Below are positions 1 to 6,302 of a stretch of DNA of 6,937 nucleotides, in pieces. The translations under genes were made by a program, and so were the position numbers. Where the stretch lies: the NCBI GenBank assembly GCA_013203015.1, contig JABMPO010000255.1, positions 1 through 6,937 of the forward strand, written 5' to 3'. How positions within the stretch are numbered: position 1 is the first letter of the stretch; each line of letters opens with the position of its first letter. The notes beneath the pieces are model-generated. The model had not been told where the DNA came from. It was given only the letters and a program-made list of their open reading frames with translations, and did no database searches. The DNA is from Fidelibacterota bacterium. GTDB taxonomy: Bacteria > Fidelibacterota > Marinisomatia > Marinisomatales > TCS56.

Positions 1-895
1 ATTTAACCGTGGCATCTTTAAACTCATAGGAAGTAATCCCGAATTCATTCAATTTTTGATATGGTATCTGATCACCGACTTCAATGGTTGCCCAATGGTT
101 TTCAAGCGTGATCAGATAGGGGGTTGAAAGGAGGTTCAGATCATTCTTTGAGGCTAACATTGAGATAGCCATGTCGATATTCATATCCAGAATACCGATA
201 CCTAAACCGGTGCCGGCGGGGCGTTCCGTCTGGAGCGGCAGCTCGTTTGGAACAGACTTTATACCAAAATCGGTAGCTGCCTTCACTTTCTCTGATTCGG
301 TGAACCACTGGATTCCGGTATCGGTGGATTTAGTCAGAGATACTTCGGCGATGATACTCTTAATATAGACCTGCCTTGATGATCGGTCGAGGGTTTTTAT
401 TATCCTTTCAATTACTCTGAGATTTTCAGCGGTATCACGATAAATCAATGTATTAGTTCGTTCATCTATTATGATATTTCCCACATCTGGAGTTAGAAAT
501 TTCTCGATAATCGGAACCATGACTTCTGCTGGCGCAAATTCACAGATATAAAAGCCGACTTCAGTTTCAATCGCAATGTCGCTCAAATTGGTGACTACAT
601 ATTTGCCGGTCGTTCCCAGTTCCTGAAAGCCAAGATTATACAGCCGGGCAATTATTTTAAGTGCTTCGTGAGGGTTGATATTTGACAATTCAGTAGTGAT
701 CCGCATATCACTAACTGCCGGATCAGGAATAAAACTCAAACCACTTTTTTCACTGATTATTTTTAAGACCTTATCCAGACTGACGTTCCGCACGCTTAAG
801 GTAATTGGAATATTGTGTTGAACAGACTGAGCAGTAGTAACTGCTGGAACCAGTAAGCAACTTATCCACAGGTGTATTTTGATAAGTCTAATCAT
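1..895 (-). CDS. pilQ: PilQ-type secretin, N-terminal 298 residues (cut by window edge)
   Basis: This is the outer-membrane secretin that forms the channel for the pilus fibre. I translated it by hand from the ATG whose A is the last base of the pilP stop (TGATG). A basic start and hydrophobic stretch to about residue 22 (Val-Thr-Thr-Ala, then Gln) form a signal peptide. Residues 28-103 resemble a secretin N0/STN domain, with the conserved pattern in NVSLDKVLKIISEKSGL. Residues 110-173 resemble an N1 domain, including DERTNTLIYRDTAENL. The secretin domain opens at RQVYIKSIIAEV (174-185) followed by GIQW, and LLSTPYLIT...VGDQIPY (255-279) is the hallmark wall segment. The frame is open to the edge, where the beta-barrel C-terminus is lost. 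There is no N-terminal AMIN domain, unlike many PilQ proteins. GspD is the alternative, but the upstream pilMNOP genes favour PilQ. Confidence 0.93.
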   Translation of the reverse strand, partial: MIRLIKIHLWISCLLVPAVTTAQSVQHNIPITLSVRNVSLDKVLKIISEKSGLSFIPDPAVSDMRITTELSNINPHEALKIIARLYNLGFQELGTTGKYVVTNLSDIAIETEVGFYICEFAPAEVMVPIIEKFLTPDVGNIIIDERTNTLIYRDTAENLRVIERIIKTLDRSSRQVYIKSIIAEVSLTKSTDTGIQWFTESEKVKAATDFGIKSVPNELPLQTERPAGTGLGIGILDMNIDMAISMLASKNDLNLLSTPYLITLENHWATIEVGDQIPYQKLNEFGITSYEFKDATVK

Positions 896-1434
896 CAATC
901 TTCCTCTTTGAAATGCACGTTATAAATATCGTTTTTGTAAACCAGAGTTACCATTGTATCAGAAATAACATGAATTGTATAATGGCCGATCTGGTCACCA
1001 ATCTGGTGAATATTCCCGTCCAAAATTGCATAGGGAGAATGAGCATCCCAGACAATTCCCTCAAGGGTAATTTTGGGACGAGTGATTTTGGGTTTTAATG
1101 AAATTTTTTGTTTTCGTGGAACTATTTTTTTCTTCGCCGATGTAATTTTACTTTTAAATATATTGAACGGATTTCTGATTTTTGGTGCTATTGAATTATT
1201 TACTAACGAATCTAGTGAACCAAGCAGAACTAATTCCGGTTCAGGCTTTCTATCTACTACTCGTATAATTGATCTTATGGTTAGCAAATCAATAATTATC
1301 GGCAATGAAGGGGATTGCGAGGTCCGTGTCGCCGGTATTAATTCAGCAATTGGTGTAACAAAGTTTAAAGATGTTAGTAGACCCATTATTACCACTAAAC
1401 CGGATAATATCATTTTTTTTGGTTTATTAGTCAT
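895..1434 (-). CDS. pilP: PilP-like alignment protein (periplasmic, membrane-anchored)
   Basis: PilP links the inner-membrane PilN/PilO pair to the secretin. It is 179 residues long. Residues 8-34 are a hydrophobic N-terminal segment after a Lys-rich start. A middle region holds RNPF at 87-90, the short Pro-Phe motif typical of PilP and GspC. A Lys/Arg/Pro-rich linker covers about 93-121. The C-terminal part (121-175) fits the PilP/GspC homology-region fold: ITLEGIVWD, then a short strand ending IGDQIGHYTIHVI, then TLVYKNDIYNVHF. Canonical PilP is a lipoprotein, but there is no cysteine anywhere in this protein, so it is probably held by an uncleaved signal anchor as in GspC. Its start overlaps the pilO stop by 4 nt (ATGA), with a purine-rich AAAGGG 6 nt upstream. 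The call rests on position and fold pattern more than on strong identity. Confidence 0.8.
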   Translation of the reverse strand: MTNKPKKMILSGLVVIMGLLTSLNFVTPIAELIPATRTSQSPSLPIIIDLLTIRSIIRVVDRKPEPELVLLGSLDSLVNNSIAPKIRNPFNIFKSKITSAKKKIVPRKQKISLKPKITRPKITLEGIVWDAHSPYAILDGNIHQIGDQIGHYTIHVISDTMVTLVYKNDIYNVHFKEED

Positions 1435-2006
1435 AAGTGGCCCTTTTCCTGTATTACACTAATAACCAGATCATATTGATTTTGTGCATTTCCCTTATCC
1501 GAAATGATATTGAGTTTCTCAATTAATAACCACTTGGAATAGGATTCCAATTTTTGCATAAAGATAATGAAGTCACGAAATGTGCCAGTCAGGCTGGTCT
1601 TAATAAAGCGTTTTTGAAGCCGTGGTGCTATCGAATCTATATTATCCACTGGTGATAACACTTTTACAGCTAAATGGGATTTGGCACAATACTGATCAAT
1701 TAATGGAATGAGTGCATTAAAATCACTTGAACCGATCAATCTCTGTTGAAATTGATGCTCAAGCTGTTCCAAATCACTGATTTGTACATTAATGCTGTCG
1801 ATGGCGGCCCCAATATCAAGGCTGATAAGATTTACATACATATCATTTATTTCACCTTGATTATTTAAGTTTTGATCATAAAGTCGGCGATTGGGTACAA
1901 TAAAACCATATATCATAGCTCCAAGTATTAACGAATAAATAAATATCCCGAGAAAAAACCATTTTAAGTGTACCGCTTTAAATAAATCTTTAATTGTACT
2001 TTTCAT
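1431..2006 (-). CDS. pilO: PilO, inner-membrane alignment subcomplex protein
   Basis: PilO pairs with PilN in the inner membrane and periplasm and contacts PilP. The 191 residues show the family layout: a short cytoplasmic head (1-15), one transmembrane helix (about 16-36, ending in FIVPNRRLYDQ), a helical, probably coiled-coil region (about 41-92), and a C-terminal ferredoxin-like region. The latter includes NALIPLIDQYCAKSHLAV and, near 135-167, FIKTSLTGTFRDFIIFMQKL followed by WLLIEKLNI; the PilO pattern is a strand, a helix with Phe, then a strand. Its ATG shares 4 nt with the pilN stop (ATGA) and has no Shine-Dalgarno sequence, which suggests translational coupling and fits a need for equal amounts of PilN and PilO. 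Gene order N-O-P-Q supports the name. Confidence 0.88.
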   Translation of the reverse strand: MKSTIKDLFKAVHLKWFFLGIFIYSLILGAMIYGFIVPNRRLYDQNLNNQGEINDMYVNLISLDIGAAIDSINVQISDLEQLEHQFQQRLIGSSDFNALIPLIDQYCAKSHLAVKVLSPVDNIDSIAPRLQKRFIKTSLTGTFRDFIIFMQKLESYSKWLLIEKLNIISDKGNAQNQYDLVISVIQEKGHL

Positions 2007-2602
2007 TTTTCAAATACCATGGAAAAAGTAAGTTTTAAATCATCTTTATCTTTGTAAATATTATTGTTTTTCAAATACATTTGATCATAAACCGAATGGA
2101 AATATTGGCTTTCGACGAGGTTTGAACGAAATTGATCTACCAAATGAATATCCCGTTCACTATCGCGAATTAATACATGACCGGTAATAGTAAATTCGGG
2201 CGTTTTATTAGATCCTTTACTGTTGGTTGATATATAGGAAATACGATCCAGCACCATCTTCGAGGGCAATTTATCAGCAATTTCCAATAAGCGCGCGTGC
2301 CACAGGGATGGTCTTCTTTCAAATTGGGTATAGAATTTTATTTGCTGCAACATTTGATCGCGTTTTTCAATCTTTTGTTTCAGCAATAAAACTCGCGGTT
2401 CAATGTCACTAATTTCTTGTTTTACCTGCGTAACCTTCTCGCTCAAAACACTAGCCATATAATCGAAAGAGTCATACGATTGATAGAGCACAAAACCAGT
2501 GAAACACGAAAAAATAATATATAGTGAAATGACAAAACGTTTAATTCGCTTCCGTTTCCATTGATCTACCGTAGTGGTAATGAAATTTAAACGATAATAC
2601 AT
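2003..2602 (-). CDS. pilN: PilN, inner-membrane partner of PilM and PilO
   Basis: PilN carries a short cytoplasmic tail that binds PilM, one membrane helix, and a periplasmic domain that dimerises with PilO. Here residues 1-22 are cytoplasmic and basic (WKRKRIKR), about 23-41 are the membrane helix, about 51-92 are predicted coiled coil with many Gln, Lys and Glu, and 97-199 are the globular part. The segment SLWHARLLEIADKLPSKMVL matches the PilN pattern of Trp, paired Leu and LP before a strand. The usual N-terminal PilM-binding motif reads roughly Ile-Asn-Leu-Leu-Pro; here the matching residues 4-8 are RLNFI with no proline, so the motif is degenerate. The start lies one base after the pilM stop (TGATATG). 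The name rests on topology, domain layout and order. Confidence 0.87.
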   Translation of the reverse strand: MYYRLNFITTTVDQWKRKRIKRFVISLYIIFSCFTGFVLYQSYDSFDYMASVLSEKVTQVKQEISDIEPRVLLLKQKIEKRDQMLQQIKFYTQFERRPSLWHARLLEIADKLPSKMVLDRISYISTNSKGSNKTPEFTITGHVLIRDSERDIHLVDQFRSNLVESQYFHSVYDQMYLKNNNIYKDKDDLKLTFSMVFEK

Positions 2603-2603
2603 A

Positions 2604-3650
2604 TCAATCCCGGAGGGCCACTCCTAATGCTGAAGCATAGGCAAATTTGTTGATCGATTCCAATTCTCCATTCTTCAAATAGGCGGACAATGGTTCCCAG
2701 AATTGGCAGGGCAAATCGATGAAATATTGATCTATTTGCAATACATCACCAATAAAACGGTCGTTTAATAATCCACCAGTCGCATATATTTTTGATACTG
2801 TTTCTCCCGTATTATGAGAAAAGCGGGCATTAAATTGGATCAGGCTCTTGATAAACGCTACAATAGCCTTTGGAATTTCTCTTTCTAGAGCCGCCTCGCT
2901 GCTACTTTTTTGATGAATTTTTCGGTACAGTTCCCCGGATTGTCGATATTCGTTAGCTGCAATAAATGAAATACCTAACTGGCTGGATATGATTGTATCA
3001 AGCATGTTGCCACCAAAGGGGAGGGAAAGAAACGCAGGATTTTGATTTTTAGAAATAATAGTATAGGTACTTTGTTCGGCACCTAATTGTAAAAAACCAA
3101 TGGTACTTGCATTATCATATTCTGTAGCTAGAAATAAATCCAGAGCAGCTAACATATCAATTTCAATAACAGGAATTTTATTTGCCAGTTTTACCAGCGA
3201 TTTAAGTACCGTATCAATATTTTTCTTTGGTACGGCGCCGACAATTAACGTGATTTGCTTAGCCTTTCGATCCCGATTTAATACCTGAAAATCAAATTCA
3301 TATTGATCAACCGGATCCGGTAATAAAGCACTCAAATCCCAATAGATGGCCTGTCTTATTTCGCTATCGTTTACCAGGGGAATTTGAATCACAAACAGAT
3401 TATTATAGGGGACTGATACAGAAATGTTAAATGTGGCTTTTTTGCATGGGATATCCTGCAGCATATCACCAATAACTGATTTGATAAGCGTACTAGTAAT
3501 ATCCTGTGGTTCATGGGCAAGTTTATCACCGATTAGATTTGCTGATTCTGCCCGGTAAACCGAGTTATTCTTTTTATTTAAAGCTATCAGCTTAATTGAA
3601 TTATTACCGATATCAATTCCAACCCGTAATTGAGGTGACCATAAACTCAT
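2604..3650 (-). CDS. pilM: PilM, actin-like cytoplasmic ATP-binding protein
   Basis: PilM is the FtsA/actin-fold protein on the cytoplasmic face that binds the PilN tail and connects the alignment complex to the motor. It has 348 residues, the usual length. The phosphate-1 loop is GIDIGNNSIKLIAL at 11-24. Residues 90-110 (IPLVNDSEIRQAIYWDLSAL) match the conserved region where PilM family members read LP..E...I..E. The second half has the phosphate-2 region (FLQLGAEQSTYTI, 186-198), PFGGNMLDTII (211-221) and the adenosine loop ATGGLLNDRF (290-299). The Asp usual in phosphate-2 (Asp-Ile-Gly) is Gln188 here, which may weaken hydrolysis. A strong GGAGGT ribosome binding site overlaps the stop of the upstream gene. 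Recognition as PilM is firm. Confidence 0.93.
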   Translation of the reverse strand: MSLWSPQLRVGIDIGNNSIKLIALNKKNNSVYRAESANLIGDKLAHEPQDITSTLIKSVIGDMLQDIPCKKATFNISVSVPYNNLFVIQIPLVNDSEIRQAIYWDLSALLPDPVDQYEFDFQVLNRDRKAKQITLIVGAVPKKNIDTVLKSLVKLANKIPVIEIDMLAALDLFLATEYDNASTIGFLQLGAEQSTYTIISKNQNPAFLSLPFGGNMLDTIISSQLGISFIAANEYRQSGELYRKIHQKSSSEAALEREIPKAIVAFIKSLIQFNARFSHNTGETVSKIYATGGLLNDRFIGDVLQIDQYFIDLPCQFWEPLSAYLKNGELESINKFAYASALGVALRD

Positions 3651-3656
3651 GGGTAG

Positions 3657-4583
3657 CTACCTCCAGGAACCTTTTTGAATTATTTTTGCTGTTCCACTTG
3701 TATCCGGATCTTCAAAGCCAGGATAGTAGGTATAATACTGATCACTGCCCTGATCATCAATAATTAATGATGTCTGCACATTGAGATCAGTGCCAATAAA
3801 TGGACCGGTAATCGTGCCACTTTTAATGTCGAAGCTGCCGTATGAAATAATAGCTCCTTCAATGGTGATGTCGGTGATAGCGGTTGTTGTTACCGAATCG
3901 GCTACTATCAAAGCCGGCAGATAGGCGCCGGAAGAATCTTGCCCGGCTTTTAAGATGACGTTGGTCCCAACAACTTTAAGTTTACCTAAAACCAGTAAAG
4001 TACCTTCGAGATAGGTGTTATTTTTCAATTCCGTGACACCGCTTTTTACATAGTGGATTCCACTTGTCAGTGTATCAAAGAGAACAGCTCCGGTGGGATA
4101 TATTTCTACCGCGTTTTGCAGGTAATAAGTTGTATCCAGTGTTGGCAGGGAATCAGCCTGTTGGATGTCGATATCATCGGATAAAAATGTGATTGCAGGA
4201 TCGGAAGTGTCGATTGGCATAGTTGTGTAAAAAGTGTTGTTGAATACGTGGTCCAATTCGATCTCCAAAGACACCTCAAACGGGCGGTCCCATTGATCCG
4301 TCCCCACAGTTAATGTCATTGTAGCTTCGTTGTATGTTGAATAAAGCGTACTATCTTGAAATGTAGCCAGTGAATCGGGTCCATTATTCAGGCGCCATAA
4401 TGCTTCGTTTATTGCCGATTCCACAGCCCAATGATTTTTATAATCGTGGATTGCATCAACATTTTGCAGATGTGCTTGATCCGCCAAACTGATGAAGATC
4501 AAACCGGTCAGACTGAATACAACGAAATAGACCATGACTATTCCCAGAACCGAACCATCTTCAGATTTTCTTTTATCAGCCAT
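3657..4583 (-). CDS. PilX/GspK-like minor pilin with beta-solenoid-like body
   Basis: A 308-residue protein with a prepilin-type N-terminus: a charged leader MADKRKSEDG, then SVLGIVMVYFVVFSLTGLIF as the membrane helix. If cleaved after Gly10, +1 is Ser and +5 is Ile15 rather than Glu, as in GspK and PilX proteins that cap the fibre tip. Residues 37-65 continue as a helix with Trp52 and Trp63, in the manner of PilX (HWAVESAINEALWRL). Residues 90-125 look like beta strands. From about 176 to 275 short hydrophobic strands alternate with Gly/Asn/Asp turns (TYLEGTLLVLGKLKVVG, ITIEGAIISYGSFDIKSGTI), which I read as a right-handed beta-solenoid. There are no cysteines. It follows pilD by 3 nt. Position after V- and W-type pilins supports the X/K role; the solenoid and any adhesive or DNA-binding role are inference. 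Confidence 0.75.
   Translation of the reverse strand: MADKRKSEDGSVLGIVMVYFVVFSLTGLIFISLADQAHLQNVDAIHDYKNHWAVESAINEALWRLNNGPDSLATFQDSTLYSTYNEATMTLTVGTDQWDRPFEVSLEIELDHVFNNTFYTTMPIDTSDPAITFLSDDIDIQQADSLPTLDTTYYLQNAVEIYPTGAVLFDTLTSGIHYVKSGVTELKNNTYLEGTLLVLGKLKVVGTNVILKAGQDSSGAYLPALIVADSVTTTAITDITIEGAIISYGSFDIKSGTITGPFIGTDLNVQTSLIIDDQGSDQYYTYYPGFEDPDTSGTAKIIQKGSWR
3659..3664 (-). promoter_or_regulatory. Ribosome binding site of pilM
   Basis: GGAGGT lies 8 nt before the pilM ATG. It is one of the two clear Shine-Dalgarno sequences in the window. It sits inside the last codons of the preceding minor pilin gene, and its final T starts that gene's TAG stop. This gives the alignment-complex genes their own strong initiation point within the operon. 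Confidence 0.75.
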
Positions 4584-4586
4584 TGA

Positions 4587-5387
4587 CTACATTATCCAAC
4601 GGTAATAGTGGCCTAAAATATCTTCCCCGAACATGATCATTATTAATGCTGAAATAGCCAAGATAAATGGGTAATCAGGCAGGGCATACTTGGGTTTTTG
4701 CCCAAAATATTTAATGTTAATCGAACCCCATATGGCACCGATTAACCAGCTTAATAATATGCATAAGTAAATTAGTGGTAAGCCAAAGAATAACCCCAAT
4801 ACAGCGCCAAATTTGATTTCTCTGAATTCTATCCTTTTTGTTTTTAATGTAGTTATTTTAAGCAAATTATAAATTAATAGAACTGCTGATCCAATGATCA
4901 TGCTGGTAATTGCCCGAGGGAACTCGGTATAGTTGAAAGCTAGAATATAAATGGCAGACAACATCAGCAAAAACAACAGCAGTGATTCCGAGAGGACTCT
5001 TCTTTCATACTCAATAACTATAATGGCTATCAGGCACATACCAAAAAGCATTTCCAGCAGGGCCGGGTAATTCCAGCCGAATTTCATAATGAATAATCCA
5101 ACCCACAGGATTTCCGATATTTCTATCAATATATTGCGCCTGGGAATGTTAGCTCCGCAATAAGGGCATTTACCTTTTGCGATTAAATAACTGACAATTG
5201 GAATCATATCTTTCCAGCTCAGGGTAGCGGCACAGGCGTGACAGTAGGGACTTGGGGTAGTTATGGGCTGGTTTTTGGCAATTCGATCGATGGTATTGTT
5301 GCTGATAATCGCAAAAATCGAACCAATTACTAGTATCCCTGTTAAACTCAGGATAATTTCAATTACGGGGGATAAATGATTTAACAT
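4587..5387 (-). CDS. pilD: PilD-family prepilin peptidase homologue with both catalytic Asp replaced by Glu
   Basis: PilD-type enzymes cut prepilin leaders after glycine and methylate the new N-terminus at the inner membrane. The 266 residues fit the family: a first membrane helix (about 8-30) reading LTGILVIGSIFAIISN where the family has GSFLNV; the cytoplasmic zinc site C49-x2-C52 and C74-x2-C77 flanking IPIVSYLIAKGKC; RRNILIEI (83-90), the family RYPLVEL; then several membrane helices. The catalytic Asp motifs are altered. IEYERRVLSE (125-134) aligns with the usual IDxxxxxLPD, and FREIKFGAVLG (188-198) with GGDVKLLAALG, so E126 and E190 stand at the two catalytic positions and GxGD is absent. 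Activity is therefore uncertain. The gene starts inside the previous one (29-nt overlap) without a visible ribosome site; the next in-frame Met is residue 61, too late for the family. Confidence 0.87.
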   Translation of the reverse strand: MLNHLSPVIEIILSLTGILVIGSIFAIISNNTIDRIAKNQPITTPSPYCHACAATLSWKDMIPIVSYLIAKGKCPYCGANIPRRNILIEISEILWVGLFIMKFGWNYPALLEMLFGMCLIAIIVIEYERRVLSESLLLFLLMLSAIYILAFNYTEFPRAITSMIIGSAVLLIYNLLKITTLKTKRIEFREIKFGAVLGLFFGLPLIYLCILLSWLIGAIWGSINIKYFGQKPKYALPDYPFILAISALIMIMFGEDILGHYYRWIM

Positions 5388-5862
5388 ATCTGACTGTGTC
5401 GGTTTCTTGGTAAAGATTCATTTCAATTTCTATATATTCATCACCGGGGGTATTAGATCTGGAAAAATTCAAACCGGCTATTGAAGCAGTTACCGGATAC
5501 AGCGTCGTTGCGTTTTTTTCCCAGACTAACTGGTTGTTATTGGAAGTAATACGATATGTATTACTGTCAGGATCTTCAGTTACCAGAATTACACCGCTAT
5601 TTGCGGGCGTCTGAGCCTGTTCAGAATTTTCGTCCACGTAGATGAAGAGTGAATCGGAATAAGTTTTCAATAAATGATTATGAACGAATTTGTCCAGAAT
5701 TAGCATGTCGCGCTGTGTATCGATACTGTGTTGTATTGAGCGCGACTGTTTCTGGGTCATGTATAAAATCGTCGCAAAAGTAATTACCAGAATTGAATTA
5801 ATGACCAGAACCGAAGATAATTCCACTAAGGTGAATCCTTGCTCTTTATTTGAACCTTGCAT
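5359..5862 (-). CDS. Minor prepilin, PilW/GspJ-like
   Basis: A 167-residue type IV prepilin. The leader MQGSNKEQG ends in glycine and is followed by FTLVELSSVLVINSILVITF: Phe at +1, Glu14 at +5, then a hydrophobic helix to about residue 34. This is a textbook prepilin peptidase site (class III signal). The mature body has a long amphipathic helix (about 36-66, rich in Gln, Asp and His) followed by strands, including DSNTYRITSNNNQLVWEKN near 97-115, the shape of PilW and GspJ C-terminal domains. It has no cysteines. It begins 2 nt after the stop of the V/I-type prepilin and its 3' end overlaps pilD by 29 nt. PilW or GspJ is a class assignment from order, length and leader, not from sequence identity; it would be part of the pilus-priming tip complex. 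Confidence 0.82.
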   Translation of the reverse strand: MQGSNKEQGFTLVELSSVLVINSILVITFATILYMTQKQSRSIQHSIDTQRDMLILDKFVHNHLLKTYSDSLFIYVDENSEQAQTPANSGVILVTEDPDSNTYRITSNNNQLVWEKNATTLYPVTASIAGLNFSRSNTPGDEYIEIEMNLYQETDTVRYVKSFIPRN

Positions 5863-5864
5863 TA

Positions 5865-6296
5865 CTACCAGTCCCGCTGCGGAGTGATATAAATAGATGA
5901 GCTGTCGGTAAAATTCGTTGCAGAAAACCGAGCAATTTTCACAGTTAGTTTTAAATAGTCTGGCAGAACCGTGTCGGCTGGCGAACTCCCATCCACTGGG
6001 TCATCAACATTTTCAACCACGGTTGTTCGATATGATTTTAAATCATCCCAGGCCAGCAGAGTCCCTGATTCTGCCAAACTATCTGTTAAAGAACTGTAAT
6101 CTAGTGCTAAAGCATATTCAAACCGGTTGGTAATTGTCTGCCACGCTTTTAGCGCGTGAGCCGCAGCGGCAATAGAGCTACGGCTCACTTGGATATACTG
6201 CACACTACCGAGGAAAATCACCATCAGCAGGGCCATCGCTACGGCTGTTTCTACAAAAGTAAATCCAGCTCCGGCTTTATTCCCAAACCAATTCAT
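5865..6296 (-). CDS. Minor prepilin, PilV/GspI-like
   Basis: A 143-residue prepilin. The leader is MNWFGNKAGAG, then FTFVETAVAMALLMVIFLGS: Phe12 at +1, Glu16 at +5, and a single hydrophobic helix to about residue 35. The Glu-Thr/Val-x-Val-Ala-Met run after the site is characteristic of the PilV/GspI group. After the helix comes an Ala-rich stretch (SSIAAAAHALKAWQTITNRF, 40-59), then a mixed acidic C-terminal domain (about 60-143) with strands such as YLKLTVKIARF. There are no cysteines. It starts 6 nt after the pilin stop with no clear Shine-Dalgarno, so it is probably made by reinitiation at lower levels than the pilin, as expected for a minor subunit. Order pilin, I-type, J-type is shared with type II secretion; a GspH/FimU-like gene is absent here. 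Confidence 0.82.
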   Translation of the reverse strand: MNWFGNKAGAGFTFVETAVAMALLMVIFLGSVQYIQVSRSSIAAAAHALKAWQTITNRFEYALALDYSSLTDSLAESGTLLAWDDLKSYRTTVVENVDDPVDGSSPADTVLPDYLKLTVKIARFSATNFTDSSSIYITPQRDW

Positions 6297-6302
6297 GCTT
6301 AG

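Noticed and set aside
171..368. Plus-strand open frame over the secretin, and similar ones at 2227-2412 and 3100-3288
   Set aside because: They are shadows of the secretin, pilN and pilM frames, whose conserved motifs cross the same bases.
841..895. Cys13 of the secretin as a lipoprotein site
   Set aside because: The preceding residues (Trp-Ile-Ser) do not fit a lipobox and the hydrophobic stretch would be too short; a standard signal peptidase site after Ala22 fits better.
1073..1462. Plus-strand open frame of 129 codons, plus a shorter one at 913-1098
   Set aside because: Both lie antisense to pilP, have no recognisable domain or ribosome site, and the minus-strand frame fits a conserved gene order.
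3652..3661. Perfect 10-bp palindrome GGTAGCTACC overlapping the pilM ribosome site
   Set aside because: As RNA it gives only a three-pair stem with a four-base loop, too weak to support a regulatory hairpin.
5690..6133. Plus-strand open frames at 5690-5887 and 5918-6133
   Set aside because: They are antisense to two clear prepilin genes and show low-complexity, family-free translations.
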